Positions 52,208 to 61,287 of a DNA stretch of 64,000 nucleotides are shown piece after piece (within the stretch, counting starts at the first letter, position 1; each line of letters opens with the position of its first letter). A program made the position numbers and the translations under genes. A model generated the notes under the pieces. That model ran no database searches. It had not been told where the DNA came from and saw only the letters and a program-made list of their open reading frames with translations. The DNA comes from Pseudomonas cedrina subsp. cedrina. GTDB lineage: Bacteria; Pseudomonadota; Gammaproteobacteria; Pseudomonadales; Pseudomonadaceae. The stretch is taken from the NCBI RefSeq assembly GCF_001983175.1, contig NZ_MNPW01000009.1:1-64000 (forward strand), read 5' to 3'.

Positions 52208-52753
52208 ATGAGCCTTTCCCTTCGCGACCAGTTGCTCAAAGCAGGTCTGGTCAACCAAAAGCAGGCCAAGCAGGTCGGCAAAGACAAACAGAAGCAGCAG
52301 CGCCTGGTCCACAAAGGCCAGATCGAGGCGGATGACACCCAGGCCCGCCTGGCTGCCGAGGCACATGCCGAGAAGGTCAAGCGCGACCAGGAGCTGAACC
52401 GTCAGCAGCAGGAAAAAGCCGAGGCCAAGGCGCGCACCGCGCAGGTCAAGCAACTGATCGAGACCTCGCGCCTGCCCAAGCTGACCACCGAGGACTACTA
52501 CAACTTCGTGGATGACAAGAAGGTCAAGCGCCTGTCGGTCAACACGCTGATGCGTAACAAGCTGAGCAACGGCTCCCTGGCGATCGTGCATCACGGCGGC
52601 GGCTATGAGGTGATCCCGCGCGAAGCGGCGCTCAAGATCCAGGAGCGCGCACCGGAGCGTATCGTGCAGCTCAACCTGCTTACCGAAAGCCAGGTGCCGG
52701 ATGAGGATGATCCATACGCCGCCTACCAGATCCCTGATGACCTGATGTGGTAA
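52208..52753 (+). CDS. DUF2058 (YaiL-like) nucleoprotein
   Basis: 181 residues: a highly charged, coiled-coil N-terminus (SLRDQLLKAGLVNQKQAKQV) then a C-terminal domain with YYNFVDDKKVKRLSVNTLMR and LAIVHHGGGYEVIPREAALK. This is the DUF2058/YaiL layout, described as a nucleoid- or ribosome-associated protein. 25 bases after mazG, so likely co-transcribed. Confidence 0.85.
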   Translation: MSLSLRDQLLKAGLVNQKQAKQVGKDKQKQQRLVHKGQIEADDTQARLAAEAHAEKVKRDQELNRQQQEKAEAKARTAQVKQLIETSRLPKLTTEDYYNFVDDKKVKRLSVNTLMRNKLSNGSLAIVHHGGGYEVIPREAALKIQERAPERIVQLNLLTESQVPDEDDPYAAYQIPDDLMW

Positions 52754-52785
52754 GGCTGTAAAAACAGTCAGTTAAGGCTTTTTTC

Positions 52786-52885
52786 TGTAGGAGCGAGCTT
52801 GCTCGCGAAAAACGTCAACGATAACGCGTGCTTCCTGAACGAACGCGGCGTCTGTGAGTTCTTCGCGAGCAAGCTCGCTCCTACA
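52786..52885. repeat. REPIN of the TGTAGGAGCGAGC type
   Basis: TGTAGGAGCGAGCTTGCTCG at the left is mirrored by CGAGCAAGCTCGCTCCTACA at the right, around a loop of about 60 bases. Confidence 0.9.
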
Positions 52886-52903
52886 AGGGGCTAATTCAGC
52901 GTT

Positions 52904-53092
52904 TCAGGAGCTTTGCGCCTGGCGTCTCATCTCAAGGGCTTCAAGCTCGTTTTTATAATTATGAGCGTCGCTCTCGTTGTGAAACATGCCGACCAACAGG
53001 TCTTGTTGGTGTACATCCCAGATATGAATCCCATGGCCCAGTGCTTCGTGGGACATATGTTCGTCGTCGCGTTCAGTTACTTTTACAGTCAT
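52904..53092 (-). CDS. Small conserved protein, unknown function
   Basis: 62 residues with a HIWDVHQQDLLVGMFHNESD segment that resembles a small beta-alpha domain. No signal peptide. It looks like one of the short conserved Pseudomonas proteins next to mazG-DUF2058, but I recognise no function. The reading frame fits Pseudomonas codon use. Confidence 0.6.
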   Translation of the reverse strand: MTVKVTERDDEHMSHEALGHGIHIWDVHQQDLLVGMFHNESDAHNYKNELEALEMRRQAQSS

Positions 53093-53240
53093 CTGCTTGC
53101 TCCAATCTCGGGTGGACCTGCGGCAAGTCGTCGCAGGTCTTTGTTATATATTTTGATAGCTTGCTAAGTAAACGGCTTTGACGGTTTATGACAGAAGTTT
53201 CATGTTGGGGCTGGCTGAAAGCTCTGTGGTGAAACATCCA

Positions 53241-53315
53241 TCGCCATCGCAGGCAAGCCAGCTCCCACCTTGGAATGCATGCCAACTGTGGGAGCTGGCT
53301 TGCCTGCGATGGCGA
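53241..53315. repeat. Outward-facing REP pair
   Basis: A perfect 28-base inverted repeat (53241-53268 and 53288-53315) contains GCAGGCAAGCCAGCTCCCAC and its complement, but in the opposite head/tail order to the other REPINs: the conserved GTGGGAGC ends meet in the centre, only 19 bases apart. Confidence 0.85.
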
Positions 53316-53343
53316 CAGAAGCTTCAACACAAAAGCTGCAGAC

Positions 53344-53370
53344 GAAAAAAAGCCCCGCATTCGCGAGGCT
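53344..53370 (-). terminator. Rho-independent terminator of the DUF3108 gene
   Basis: On the minus strand AGCCTCGC (53370-53363) and GCGGGGCT (53358-53351) pair with one U-G wobble and a 4-base loop, followed by seven T. It lies 17 bases past the stop at 53388, and terminates the purM-purN-DUF3108 transcript. Confidence 0.82.
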
Positions 53371-53387
53371 CTTTGCTCATCTACCGA

Positions 53388-54101
53388 TCAGCTACCTTTG
53401 ACAGCCTTACCGTCAACGGTACCGTCCTGCAGCATGATGTTGTATTCCTTGCCGTCGGTTTCCACCTGGCGCAGGGCAACCAGGATGCCGCCCTGGTCCT
53501 TGGCAAACCACATCTGGGTGATGCGCTTGCTCTGCGACGGATCACGCACGCGCTCGACCTTGATCGCGTCGATGGCGCCGACCTTGGTCTGGACCTTTTC
53601 CTGGCCAATCACACGGAAGTCGTAGGTGTCGACATCAGTACCCTCGACCACGCGGTAGCTCATGCTCTTCTTGCCGCCAGCCACGTCACGTTGCAGGGCA
53701 AGCTGGTAAGTCGATTTGTCGAGCATGCCGCTTTCAAGCGTGACGTTGACCGGGTCCTTGTTCTCGAAGCCGGTGACTTTCTTGGCGGACTGGTCGAAGT
53801 CCAGGTTGATCTTCTTCGCCTTGCCCAGGCCACCGCGTTCGAAGGTGTAGCTCTTCGGTTGCAGGGTGTCCTTGTCGAACAGGATCACGCTGGTTTCGGT
53901 CAGGCTGGCGATCATCATGGAAGCCTTGAAATTCAAGGTCCAGGTGCCGTCACCGTTCTTGGTCAGGCTGCGTTCTGCCGAACCACTCATGGGCAACTGT
54001 TTCCAGTCGGCGGTATAGCTGGCGGAGAAAGGATGTAAATCTGCTGCTTGCACGGCAGGCAAGGCGAACAGCGCAAAAGCGAAGAGCAAGGCGCGACGCA
54101 T
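53388..54101 (-). CDS. DUF3108 periplasmic protein
   Basis: 237 residues: a signal peptide (MRRALLFAFALFALPAVQA) then a beta-rich DUF3108 domain (PFSASYTADWKQLPMSGSAE, SVILFDKDTLQPKSYTFERG, TKVGAIDAIKVERVRDPSQS). The domain resembles LolA/lipoprotein-binding folds but the family has no proven role. 8 bases after purN, so part of the purM-purN operon. Confidence 0.85.
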   Translation of the reverse strand: MRRALLFAFALFALPAVQAADLHPFSASYTADWKQLPMSGSAERSLTKNGDGTWTLNFKASMMIASLTETSVILFDKDTLQPKSYTFERGGLGKAKKINLDFDQSAKKVTGFENKDPVNVTLESGMLDKSTYQLALQRDVAGGKKSMSYRVVEGTDVDTYDFRVIGQEKVQTKVGAIDAIKVERVRDPSQSKRITQMWFAKDQGGILVALRQVETDGKEYNIMLQDGTVDGKAVKGS

Positions 54102-54109
54102 AAAATCTC

Positions 54110-54760
54110 CTAGGTTCGAATCAAGTGGCCGCTGGCCGCAAGTAACTGGCCGTCCAATAATGCACCCTGGTCGCCAAGAATCAACCGCCCCTCGGCAAAC
54201 CAGCGAACAGCCAGTGGGTAAATCCTGTGTTCCTGGGTGTGAACCCGTTGCGCAAGGCTCTGCGCCGAGTCGTTGGACTCTACCGGAACCACTGCCTGTA
54301 CGACCAGAGGCCCGCCATCGAGTTCCTCGGTGACAAAATGCACGCTGCAGCCGTGCTCGCGGTCGCCGGCGTCAAGCGCACGCTGGTGCGTGTGCATGCC
54401 TTTGTACTTGGGCAGCAGGGAAGGGTGGATATTGAGCAGGCGCCCTTCGTAATGTCGCACGAAATCAGCACTGAGGATGCGCATGAAACCGGCCAGTACC
54501 ACCAGTTTGGGGTTGAAGGCGTCGATCAGTTCGATCAAGGCGCTGTCGAAGGCCTCGCGGCCCTCGAACGTCTTGTGATCCAGCGAGCGGGTGGCAATGC
54601 CCGCGTCCCTGGCGCGTTGCAGGCCGTAGGCGTCGCTGCGGTTGGAAATCACCGCCGCGATGCGCACCGGGCTATCGCCGGTGCGCGTGCTGTCGATCAG
54701 GGCCTGCAAGTTACTGCCGGTGCCGGAAAGCAGCACCACGACATCACAGGTTGCAGACAT
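54110..54760 (-). CDS. purN: Phosphoribosylglycinamide formyltransferase
   Basis: 216 residues: VVLLSGTGSNLQALIDSTRT at the N-terminus, then LNIHPSLLPKYKG with the catalytic His, and HFVTEELDGGPLVVQ with the catalytic Asp of the formyl-THF enzyme. It adds the formyl group to GAR in purine synthesis. Its start shares one base with the purM stop. Confidence 0.97.
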   Translation of the reverse strand: MSATCDVVVLLSGTGSNLQALIDSTRTGDSPVRIAAVISNRSDAYGLQRARDAGIATRSLDHKTFEGREAFDSALIELIDAFNPKLVVLAGFMRILSADFVRHYEGRLLNIHPSLLPKYKGMHTHQRALDAGDREHGCSVHFVTEELDGGPLVVQAVVPVESNDSAQSLAQRVHTQEHRIYPLAVRWFAEGRLILGDQGALLDGQLLAASGHLIRT

Positions 54761-55818
54761 CAGTGAGCCTTGAGGTTCTTCAGTTCAACCTGGGCCGCGC
54801 CTTCGGCGGCGCTGGCGATCTGGCCGATGACCCAAGGCTGCTCGCCGGCTTCACGCAGCACGTTCAGCGCAGTTTCAACGTGCTCTTGAGCCACGCAGAT
54901 GACCATGCCGACGCCGCAGTTGAGCACGCGGTGCATTTCGGTTTCGTCGACGTTGCCTTTCTCTTGCAGCCAGTCGAATACCGCAGGACGCTGCCAGCTG
55001 GCCACGTCAACGATCGCCTGGGCGCCTTTTGGCAGCACGCGCGGGATGTTGTCCAGCAGGCCACCACCGGTGATGTGGGCCATGGCCTTGACCGCGCCGG
55101 TGTCCTTGATCAGCTTGAGCAACGGCTTGACGTAGATACGGGTCGGGGCCATGAGCAGGTCGGCCAGTGGCTTGCCGTCGAGCTGGGTGTTCTCGATGTC
55201 GGCGCCGGACACTTCGATGATCTTGCGGATCAGCGAGTAACCGTTGGAGTGCGGGCCGGAGGATGGCAGGGCCAGCAGCGCGTCACCGGCGGCTACCTTG
55301 GAGCCGTCGATGATCTCGGCTTTTTCCACGACGCCGACGCAGAAGCCGGCCAGGTCGTAGTCTTCGCCTTCGTACATGCCTGGCATTTCAGCGGTTTCGC
55401 CGCCCACCAGGGAGCAACCCGACAGCTCGCAGCCGGCGCCGATGCCGGTGACCACTTGCGCCGCGGTGTCTACGTTCAGCTTGCCGGTGGCATAGTAGTC
55501 GAGGAAGAACAACGGCTCGGCGCCGCATACCACCAGGTCGTTGACGCACATGGCGACCAGGTCGATGCCGATGGTGTCGTGCTTGTTCAGGTTCAGCGCC
55601 AGGCGCAGCTTGGTGCCCACGCCGTCGGTGCCGGACACCAGCACAGGCTGCTTGTAGCCGGCCGGGATTTCGCAGAGGGCGCCAAAACCGCCCAGGCCGC
55701 CCATGACTTCGGGGCGCGCAGTGCGCTTGGCGACGCTCTTGATGCGTTCGACCAATGCTTCACCGGCGTCGATGTCTACACCGGCGTCCTTGTAGCTCAG
55801 GGAGGGTTGCTTGCTCAT
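54760..55818 (-). CDS. purM: Phosphoribosylformylglycinamidine cyclo-ligase
   Basis: 352 residues. The N-terminal LSYKDAGVDIDAGEALVERI, VSGTDGVGTKLRLALNLNKH, VGGETAEMPGMY and the C-terminal HITGGGLLDNIPRVLP are the AIR-synthetase signatures. ATP-dependent ring closure of FGAM to AIR. First gene of purM-purN-DUF3108; the 354-base gap to the divergent DUF2066 gene holds both promoters and no other gene that I can see. Confidence 0.97.
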   Translation of the reverse strand: MSKQPSLSYKDAGVDIDAGEALVERIKSVAKRTARPEVMGGLGGFGALCEIPAGYKQPVLVSGTDGVGTKLRLALNLNKHDTIGIDLVAMCVNDLVVCGAEPLFFLDYYATGKLNVDTAAQVVTGIGAGCELSGCSLVGGETAEMPGMYEGEDYDLAGFCVGVVEKAEIIDGSKVAAGDALLALPSSGPHSNGYSLIRKIIEVSGADIENTQLDGKPLADLLMAPTRIYVKPLLKLIKDTGAVKAMAHITGGGLLDNIPRVLPKGAQAIVDVASWQRPAVFDWLQEKGNVDETEMHRVLNCGVGMVICVAQEHVETALNVLREAGEQPWVIGQIASAAEGAAQVELKNLKAH

Positions 55819-56172
55819 GATCCAGGCCTTTAGGGGGGATTTCTGGGTAACGACCGAGCCGGCAGGCGCTTTTGGTAAAAGGCCCAGCCGTTGACGGTCT
55901 GCGAAGGCGCGCGATTTTATCAGGCTTGAGGGGCAGCGGCCATCCTCGGGCCGACGGGCAGGGGCATATCGGTAAAAAAGCCGGTTAAAAAAATGCTGAT
56001 CGGCTCTGCTTTGGCACGTATTAAGGTATAGCCTTTAACTCGCTATCGTTATGACAGTACGAAAACTACCGGGACCCCGTGAGTGTTTTGCCGGTCGCTG
56101 TGGTCACAGCCCTGCCAAACCGAGTCCACGCGGTCTGATCCAGCCGCTAAATTTGTCGTTCGGGAATCTTCC

Positions 56173-57213
56173 ATGCGTCTGTGTAAATTCTTCTTTGTAG
56201 GCTGCTTGTCATTGGTCAGCCTGGCGAGTCATGCCGAAACACTCAATGGCCTGTATCAAGTACTCGAACCGGTCGGCAGCCAGTCTGCGCAAGAGCGCGA
56301 CCAGGCTACCCAGCGCGCCGTGCAGACCCTGGTCATACGCCTGACCGGCGATGCCAAGGCCGCCGAGGGCCCGGGCCTGGCGGCCGTTCGCAAAGACCCG
56401 CAGCAAATCATCACGCAATATGGCTATGACGCCGGTCCGCCGGAGAGCCTGCAGGTGGATTTCGACCCGGTGAGCACTGATCGCGTCCTGCGTGAAGCAG
56501 GCCTGTCGATCTGGGGCAGCAACCGGCCATCAATCCTCGGCTGGTGGCTGAACGATTCCACCGAGGGCAGCAGCCTGGTCGGTGATGGCCAGACCGTCGC
56601 CCAGGCGCTGCGTCGTGCCGCGCAACACCGGGGCTTGCCGTTGCGCCTGCCGCTGGGCGACCTGGATGAGCAGGTGGTCGCCACCGCGTCGAACCTGGAA
56701 AGCAGCGATGCCACGCCGCTACGCGCCGCCTCCGAGCGCTACGGCGCCGACGCCTTGCTGGCGGTGCATGCGCGCCAGGAAGGCAGCCAATGGCAGGCCA
56801 AATGGCGCCTGTGGTTGGGTGACAAAAGCGAGCAGGGCACCGCGCAAGGTGCCGACACGGGCGCCGTGGCGGACGCGGTGATGCTGGCGGTGAGCCAGAA
56901 ACTGGCGCCGCGCTTTGCGGTCAAGCCTGGCGTGAGCGCTGAACAGTTGCTGGAAGTGCAGGGCATGACCCTTGAGCGCTATGCCACGCTGGGCCATCTG
57001 CTTGAACCCTTTGGCGCTCAGCCGCAGCGGGTGGAGGGCGATCGCATTGTGTATCGCGTCAACGGCAGTGCCGATCAGTTGCGTACCCAGTTGAGCCTGG
57101 CCAAGTTGCAGGAGATTCCTGCCGGTGAGGCGCCGGTTCAACAGCCGCAGGCGGATGGCGCTCAGCCACCTGCCGCGCCTGAGCCTCAGGCGCAACTGCG
57201 TTTTCGTTGGTAA
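56173..57213 (+). CDS. DUF2066 periplasmic protein
   Basis: 346 residues: a signal peptide (MRLCKFFFVGCLSLVSLASH) then the DUF2066 domain (YQVLEPVGSQSAQERDQATQ, RASERYGADALLAVHARQEG) and a low-complexity Q/P-rich end (APVQQPQADGAQPPAAPEPQ). The start at 56173 is set by the signal peptide; the longer frame lacks one. The role is unknown. The next gene, an AI-2E permease, starts 32 bases on, so the two probably share a transcript. Confidence 0.83.
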   Translation: MRLCKFFFVGCLSLVSLASHAETLNGLYQVLEPVGSQSAQERDQATQRAVQTLVIRLTGDAKAAEGPGLAAVRKDPQQIITQYGYDAGPPESLQVDFDPVSTDRVLREAGLSIWGSNRPSILGWWLNDSTEGSSLVGDGQTVAQALRRAAQHRGLPLRLPLGDLDEQVVATASNLESSDATPLRAASERYGADALLAVHARQEGSQWQAKWRLWLGDKSEQGTAQGADTGAVADAVMLAVSQKLAPRFAVKPGVSAEQLLEVQGMTLERYATLGHLLEPFGAQPQRVEGDRIVYRVNGSADQLRTQLSLAKLQEIPAGEAPVQQPQADGAQPPAAPEPQAQLRFRW

Positions 57214-57245
57214 CAGTTTTCTTCTTTATATAGCTGGAGTGGTTT

Positions 57246-58319
57246 ATGGCGGATACGCGTCGTTGGGTGTGGCTTGGCGGGATTGTCCTGCTGTGCGTTT
57301 TTGTATTCTTGCTGCATTCGATCCTGACGCCGTTCCTGGTGGCGTTGCTGTTGGCCTATCTGTTCGATCCCGTGGTGGACCGCCTGGAGAAGGCCGGCTT
57401 GTCGCGTACCTGGGGCGTGGTGGCGGTGTTCGCCCTGTTTACCTTGATCATCACGGCGTTGGTGCTGGTGCTGGTGCCGATGTTGGCCAAGCAACTGTTT
57501 CGCCTGTATGAGCTGGCGCCGCAGATGCTCGATTGGCTGCAGCACACGGCGATGCCGTGGGCCCAGGCCAAGCTGGGGTTATCGGATGGGTTCTGGAAGT
57601 TTGACAAGGTCAAGGCGGCCATCAGCGAACACATGGGCCAGACCACCGATATCGTCGGTGTCATCCTCAGCCAGGCGACCGCGTCCAGCCTGGCGCTGAT
57701 CGGCTGGTTGACCAACCTGGTGCTGATCCCGGTGGTTGCGTTCTACCTGCTGCGCGACTGGGACATCATGATGGCCAAGATCCGCAGTCTGCTGCCGCGC
57801 AACCGTGAGGAGCGCATCGTCTCCCTGGCCGAGGAATGCCATGAGGTGCTGGGTGCCTTTGTGCGCGGCCAGTTGCTGGTCATGCTTGCCCTGGGGATCA
57901 TTTATGCTGCGGGCTTGATGGCGATTGGCCTGGAACTGGGCCTGTTGATCGGCCTGATCGCCGGCCTGGCCGCGATCGTGCCGTATATGGGGTTTGTGAT
58001 TGGTATTGGCGCGGCCTTGGTGGCGGGGCTGTTCCAATTTGGCGGCGACCTGTACCCGATGCTGGGGATCGTCGCCGTGTTCATGGTCGGCCAGGCTCTG
58101 GAAGGCATGGTGCTGACGCCGTTGCTGGTAGGCGATCGGATTGGCCTGCACCCGGTGGCGGTGATCTTTGCGATCCTGGCGGGCGGTGAGCTGTTCGGGT
58201 TTACCGGCATTCTGTTGGCGCTGCCGGTGGCGGCGGTGATCATGGTGCTGGTGCGCCATGTGCACGATCTGTACAAGGATTCGGAAGTGTATACGGGGGT
58301 TGAAGACCCCGACTTGTAA
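57246..58319 (+). CDS. AI-2E family transporter / PerM-like permease
   Basis: 357 residues with about eight membrane helices. LHSILTPFLVALLLAYLFDP at the start and VPYMGFVIGIGAALVAGLFQ and LTPLLVGDRIGLHPVAVIFA later are the UPF0118/AI-2E family motifs. Members are described as autoinducer-2 exporters, PerM-type permeases or Na+/H+ antiporters; which applies is unknown. A terminator follows. Confidence 0.85.
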   Translation: MADTRRWVWLGGIVLLCVFVFLLHSILTPFLVALLLAYLFDPVVDRLEKAGLSRTWGVVAVFALFTLIITALVLVLVPMLAKQLFRLYELAPQMLDWLQHTAMPWAQAKLGLSDGFWKFDKVKAAISEHMGQTTDIVGVILSQATASSLALIGWLTNLVLIPVVAFYLLRDWDIMMAKIRSLLPRNREERIVSLAEECHEVLGAFVRGQLLVMLALGIIYAAGLMAIGLELGLLIGLIAGLAAIVPYMGFVIGIGAALVAGLFQFGGDLYPMLGIVAVFMVGQALEGMVLTPLLVGDRIGLHPVAVIFAILAGGELFGFTGILLALPVAAVIMVLVRHVHDLYKDSEVYTGVEDPDL

Positions 58320-58331
58320 TCGGTGCACCAC

Positions 58332-58360
58332 AAACCCGGCTCCGGCCGGGTTTGTTATTT
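58332..58360 (+). terminator. Rho-independent terminator after the permease gene
   Basis: AAACCCGGC (58332-58340) pairs with GCCGGGTTT (58345-58353), loop TCCG, followed by a T-rich tract. 12 bases past the stop. Confidence 0.78.
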
Positions 58361-58522
58361 ATGGCGCCGTAACGTCAAACAATCTTCGTGAATCCAACGG
58401 GTTAACGCAAACCTTTGATTTTGCTTGGGGTCTGCTGCATTGTGCGCCCGGCGTCACGGGTATAAACTTTGCAAACTTTACATAGAGGCCACTAACGGTT
58501 CTTTTGCAGCCGTTCAGTCAGC

Positions 58523-59227
58523 ATGAAACCGATTCAGCTGCCCTTGGGTGTGCGTCTGCGTGATGACGCCACCTTTATCAACTACTACCCAGGCGCCAAT
58601 GCCGCTGCACTCGGCTATGTCGAGCGGCTTTGCGAAGCCGACGCCGGGTGGACCGAAAGCCTTATCTACCTGTGGGGCAAACACGGCGTAGGGCGTACCC
58701 ACCTGTTGCAGGCCGCCTGCCTGCGTTTCGAGCAAATGGGCGAGCCGGCGGTCTATCTGCCCCTGGCTGAATTGATGGACCGCGGTATCGGCATCTTCGA
58801 CCATCTTGAGCAATACGAACTGGTGTGCCTGGACGACTTGCAAGCGATCGCCGGCAAGGCTGATTGGGAAGAGGCGCTGTTTCACCTGTTCAATCGTTTG
58901 CGTGACAGCGGGCGGCGCCTGCTGATCGCAGCCTCTACCTCGCCACGCGAATTGCCGATCAAGTTGGCCGATCTCAAATCGCGCATGACCCTGGCGTTGA
59001 TCTTCCAGATGCGCCCGCTGTCCGATGAAGACAAATTGCGTGCCCTTCAGCTGCGCGCATCGCGGCGCGGCCTGCACCTCACCGACGAGGTCGGGCATTT
59101 TATCCTCACCCGTGGCACCCGCAGCATGAGTGCGTTGTTCGATCTGCTCGAGCAGCTTGATCAGGCCTCTTTACAGGCACAACGAAAATTGACGATCCCT
59201 TTTCTCAAAGAGACGTTGGGTTGGTAA
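58523..59227 (+). CDS. hda: DnaA regulatory inactivator Hda
   Basis: 234 residues, an AAA+ domain homologous to DnaA domain III. The N-terminus MKPIQLPLGVRL holds the beta-clamp-binding motif (QLPL). The P-loop is WGKHGVGRTHLLQ, with Arg in place of the usual Lys, a known Hda variation. The sensor segment is ASTSPRELPIKLADLKSRM. Hda with the sliding clamp stimulates ATP hydrolysis by DnaA to stop re-initiation. Preceded by about 200 bases with the permease terminator and its own promoter. Confidence 0.93.
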   Translation: MKPIQLPLGVRLRDDATFINYYPGANAAALGYVERLCEADAGWTESLIYLWGKHGVGRTHLLQAACLRFEQMGEPAVYLPLAELMDRGIGIFDHLEQYELVCLDDLQAIAGKADWEEALFHLFNRLRDSGRRLLIAASTSPRELPIKLADLKSRMTLALIFQMRPLSDEDKLRALQLRASRRGLHLTDEVGHFILTRGTRSMSALFDLLEQLDQASLQAQRKLTIPFLKETLGW

Positions 59228-59436
59228 GTCGTTGATTTATCGGGACTCGGCATTTTACAGGCGCCAGAAATCCTGCGTTATGACCTGTTTGGTCACGCAT
59301 TTGAACCGATAAATGGAATTACGGCTTAGATGCCATGGTCCAATTGCGAAGTCACATAGACCACGATTGAATTTGCAAATCGATGTGATAGAAGGCATAG
59401 TCTCGGCTTCTTTACATACCAGCCACGGTCGTGCCC

Positions 59437-60066
59437 ATGCTAAATCGCTTCGCACCCCTCGTGCCTCTCGCACTCGTTACCCTGTTGTTTGGCTGCGCCT
59501 CCCACCCTCAACACGTGGTCGAACAGCAGAAGCCTCAGCAACAGTCCCAGGCAAAATTCGTCGCCGCACAGTCTTCTTCCGTTTATGAAGAAGAGGTGGC
59601 AACTGAAAAGGAACTGGCCGATTTTTCCGGCAGCAAGCCTTATCAGCTCCCGGTCCTGGCCGACAGCATCCTTGAACGCGGCATGTCCCTGATTGGCACC
59701 CGTTACCGTTTCGGCGGTACGTCCGAAGCCGGGTTCGACTGCAGCGGTTTCATCGGCTACCTGTTTCGTGAAGAAGCCGGCATGAACCTGCCGCGCTCCA
59801 CCCGCGAAATGATCAACGTAAAAGCACCGTTGGTCGCACGCAACAACCTCAAGCCCGGTGATCTGCTTTTCTTCAGTACGGCGGGCCGTGGTCGCGTGAG
59901 TCATGCCGGTATCTACCTGGGCGATAACCAGTTTATCCACTCCAGCAGCCGTCGCAGTGGTGGTGTTCGCGTCGACAGCCTGGGTGACAGCTACTGGAGC
60001 AAAACCTTCATCGAAGCCAAGCGCGCACTCGCCATGGCCCCGACCACGGTTACCGCCAGCAAGTAA
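59437..60066 (+). CDS. NlpC/P60 cysteine peptidase lipoprotein (1)
   Basis: 209 residues. Lipobox LALVTLLFGC with C20, then a Q/K linker (20-75) and the C40 domain: catalytic C102 in FDCSGF, H156 in VSHAGIY and H168 in QFIHSS. It is probably anchored to the outer membrane and cleaves peptidoglycan stem or cross-link peptides, like Spr/MepS. The start at 59437 is two codons after a GTG that is also possible; the lipobox is unaffected. A second gene of the same type follows. Confidence 0.88.
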   Translation: MLNRFAPLVPLALVTLLFGCASHPQHVVEQQKPQQQSQAKFVAAQSSSVYEEEVATEKELADFSGSKPYQLPVLADSILERGMSLIGTRYRFGGTSEAGFDCSGFIGYLFREEAGMNLPRSTREMINVKAPLVARNNLKPGDLLFFSTAGRGRVSHAGIYLGDNQFIHSSSRRSGGVRVDSLGDSYWSKTFIEAKRALAMAPTTVTASK

Positions 60067-60210
60067 ACTTAAAGTGATACTTGAAGTTTGACGTGTAAGC
60101 GCTAGAATCCCTGGACATTGCTGTAATCCGTTCGCGCGAGCCTTGCTTGCGCGTTCTGGTTTTCAGCGTTCGGCAGCGAAAGCCGCATCCAGACCAGGAT
60201 TGTTCTGCAC

Positions 60211-60750
60211 ATGTCGACCTCGGCCCGCTTGATTCTCCTCGTTTGCGCCGCGCTGCTCAGCGCCTGCGCCAGCCGCCCACCACCGCCCGCGCCTGTCGCG
60301 GTCAAGCCTAAGCCGGTGTTCAACTATTCCACCCAGAATTTCTCGCCGGCGGCTGACGACGTGCTCTTTCGCGCGCTTGGCCTGGTCGGCACGCCATACC
60401 GCTGGGGCGGCAACACGCCGGACTCGGGGTTTGACTGCAGTGGCCTGATCGGTTTTGTCTTCCGCGACGCCGCCGGCATCTCTTTGCCACGCACCACCCG
60501 CGAACTGATCGTAATGCGCGCGCAAGACGTCAGCGAGCAGAACCTGCAGACCGGCGACCTGCTGTTCTTCGCCACCGGCGGCGGTTCGCAAGTCAGCCAC
60601 GCCGGCATCTATGTGGGTGAGGGCCGCTTTGTGCATGCGCCGCAAACGGGTGGGACGGTGAAGCTGGATAGCTTGGATAAGGCGTATTGGCAGAATGCTT
60701 ATCTGAGTGCCAAGCGGGTGTTGCCGGGGAATTTGGCGCGTAATCCCTGA
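60211..60750 (+). CDS. NlpC/P60 cysteine peptidase lipoprotein (2)
   Basis: 179 residues. Lipobox LLVCAALLSAC with C19, a short proline-rich linker (22-35) and the C40 domain: C76 in FDCSGLI, H130 in QVSHAGIY and H142 in RFVHAPQ. It is a paralogue of the preceding gene, with the same catalytic geometry and a shorter linker, so the two may act at different distances from the membrane. 144 bases separate them, enough for a separate promoter. Confidence 0.88.
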   Translation: MSTSARLILLVCAALLSACASRPPPPAPVAVKPKPVFNYSTQNFSPAADDVLFRALGLVGTPYRWGGNTPDSGFDCSGLIGFVFRDAAGISLPRTTRELIVMRAQDVSEQNLQTGDLLFFATGGGSQVSHAGIYVGEGRFVHAPQTGGTVKLDSLDKAYWQNAYLSAKRVLPGNLARNP

Positions 60751-60771
60751 GAGGCTTTTATTGGGCTGGGC

Positions 60772-61080
60772 GTACATATCCGTTGCTGCGGTAACGGCGG
60801 CTTAGGGTTCCGCCCTTACGGCGGGTCACTTTTTGAAGGACCAAAAAGTAACCAAAAAGTCCTCGCCCCACCACTCGGTGCCTCGCCTAGGCTCGGCATG
60901 CCCGTAATCCGACATTGATTTGGGGGGCCGCCGCCCACGCGCCATCCATGGCGCGGGGCGGCTAAACCGGCGTCCTGCCGGTTTACCCCCCAAATCAATA
61001 TCGAATTCCGGCCAGCGTGGTTGACGGGGCGATCCCAGATCAAAAGCAAAAGCGCGGCGGCCTAAGAGCCGACCGGTATT
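60772..61080 (+). repeat. Long structured dispersed repeat, copy 2 (full length)
   Basis: Full copy beginning GTACATATCCGTT. It has an upstream hairpin CCGCC-CTTAC-GGCGG (60810-60824), a conserved linker CCACTCGGTGCCTCGCC and the three-way junction: P1 60914-60927/60986-60999, P2 60938-60945/60948-60955, P3 60963-60971/60977-60985. The stem sequences are those of copy 1, with one extra C near the base of P2. A REPIN follows directly, as in copy 1. Confidence 0.88.
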
Positions 61081-61102
61081 TCATGTCGACCTCGATCAAC
61101 AC

Positions 61103-61190
61103 TGTGGGAGCGGGCTTGCTCGCGAATGCGGTGTGTCAGCGAGTGCATCTGTAACTGATCCACCGCATTCGCGAGCAAGCCCGCTCCACA
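61103..61190. repeat. REPIN
   Basis: TGTGGGAGCGGGCTTGCTCG and CGAGCAAGCCCGCTCCACA (one C missing in the right arm), with GAATGCGG/CCGCATTC continuing. It lies between the two opposed copies of the long repeat. Confidence 0.9.
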
Positions 61191-61226
61191 GTTTGATCTC
61201 CATACATCAGATAGACCTCAGACTGC

Positions 61227-61287
<61 letters not shown>

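Noticed and set aside
56008..56030. Sigma-54-like TGGCACG before the DUF2066 gene
   Set aside because: The -12 position has GG in place of the invariant GC, so the element is incomplete.
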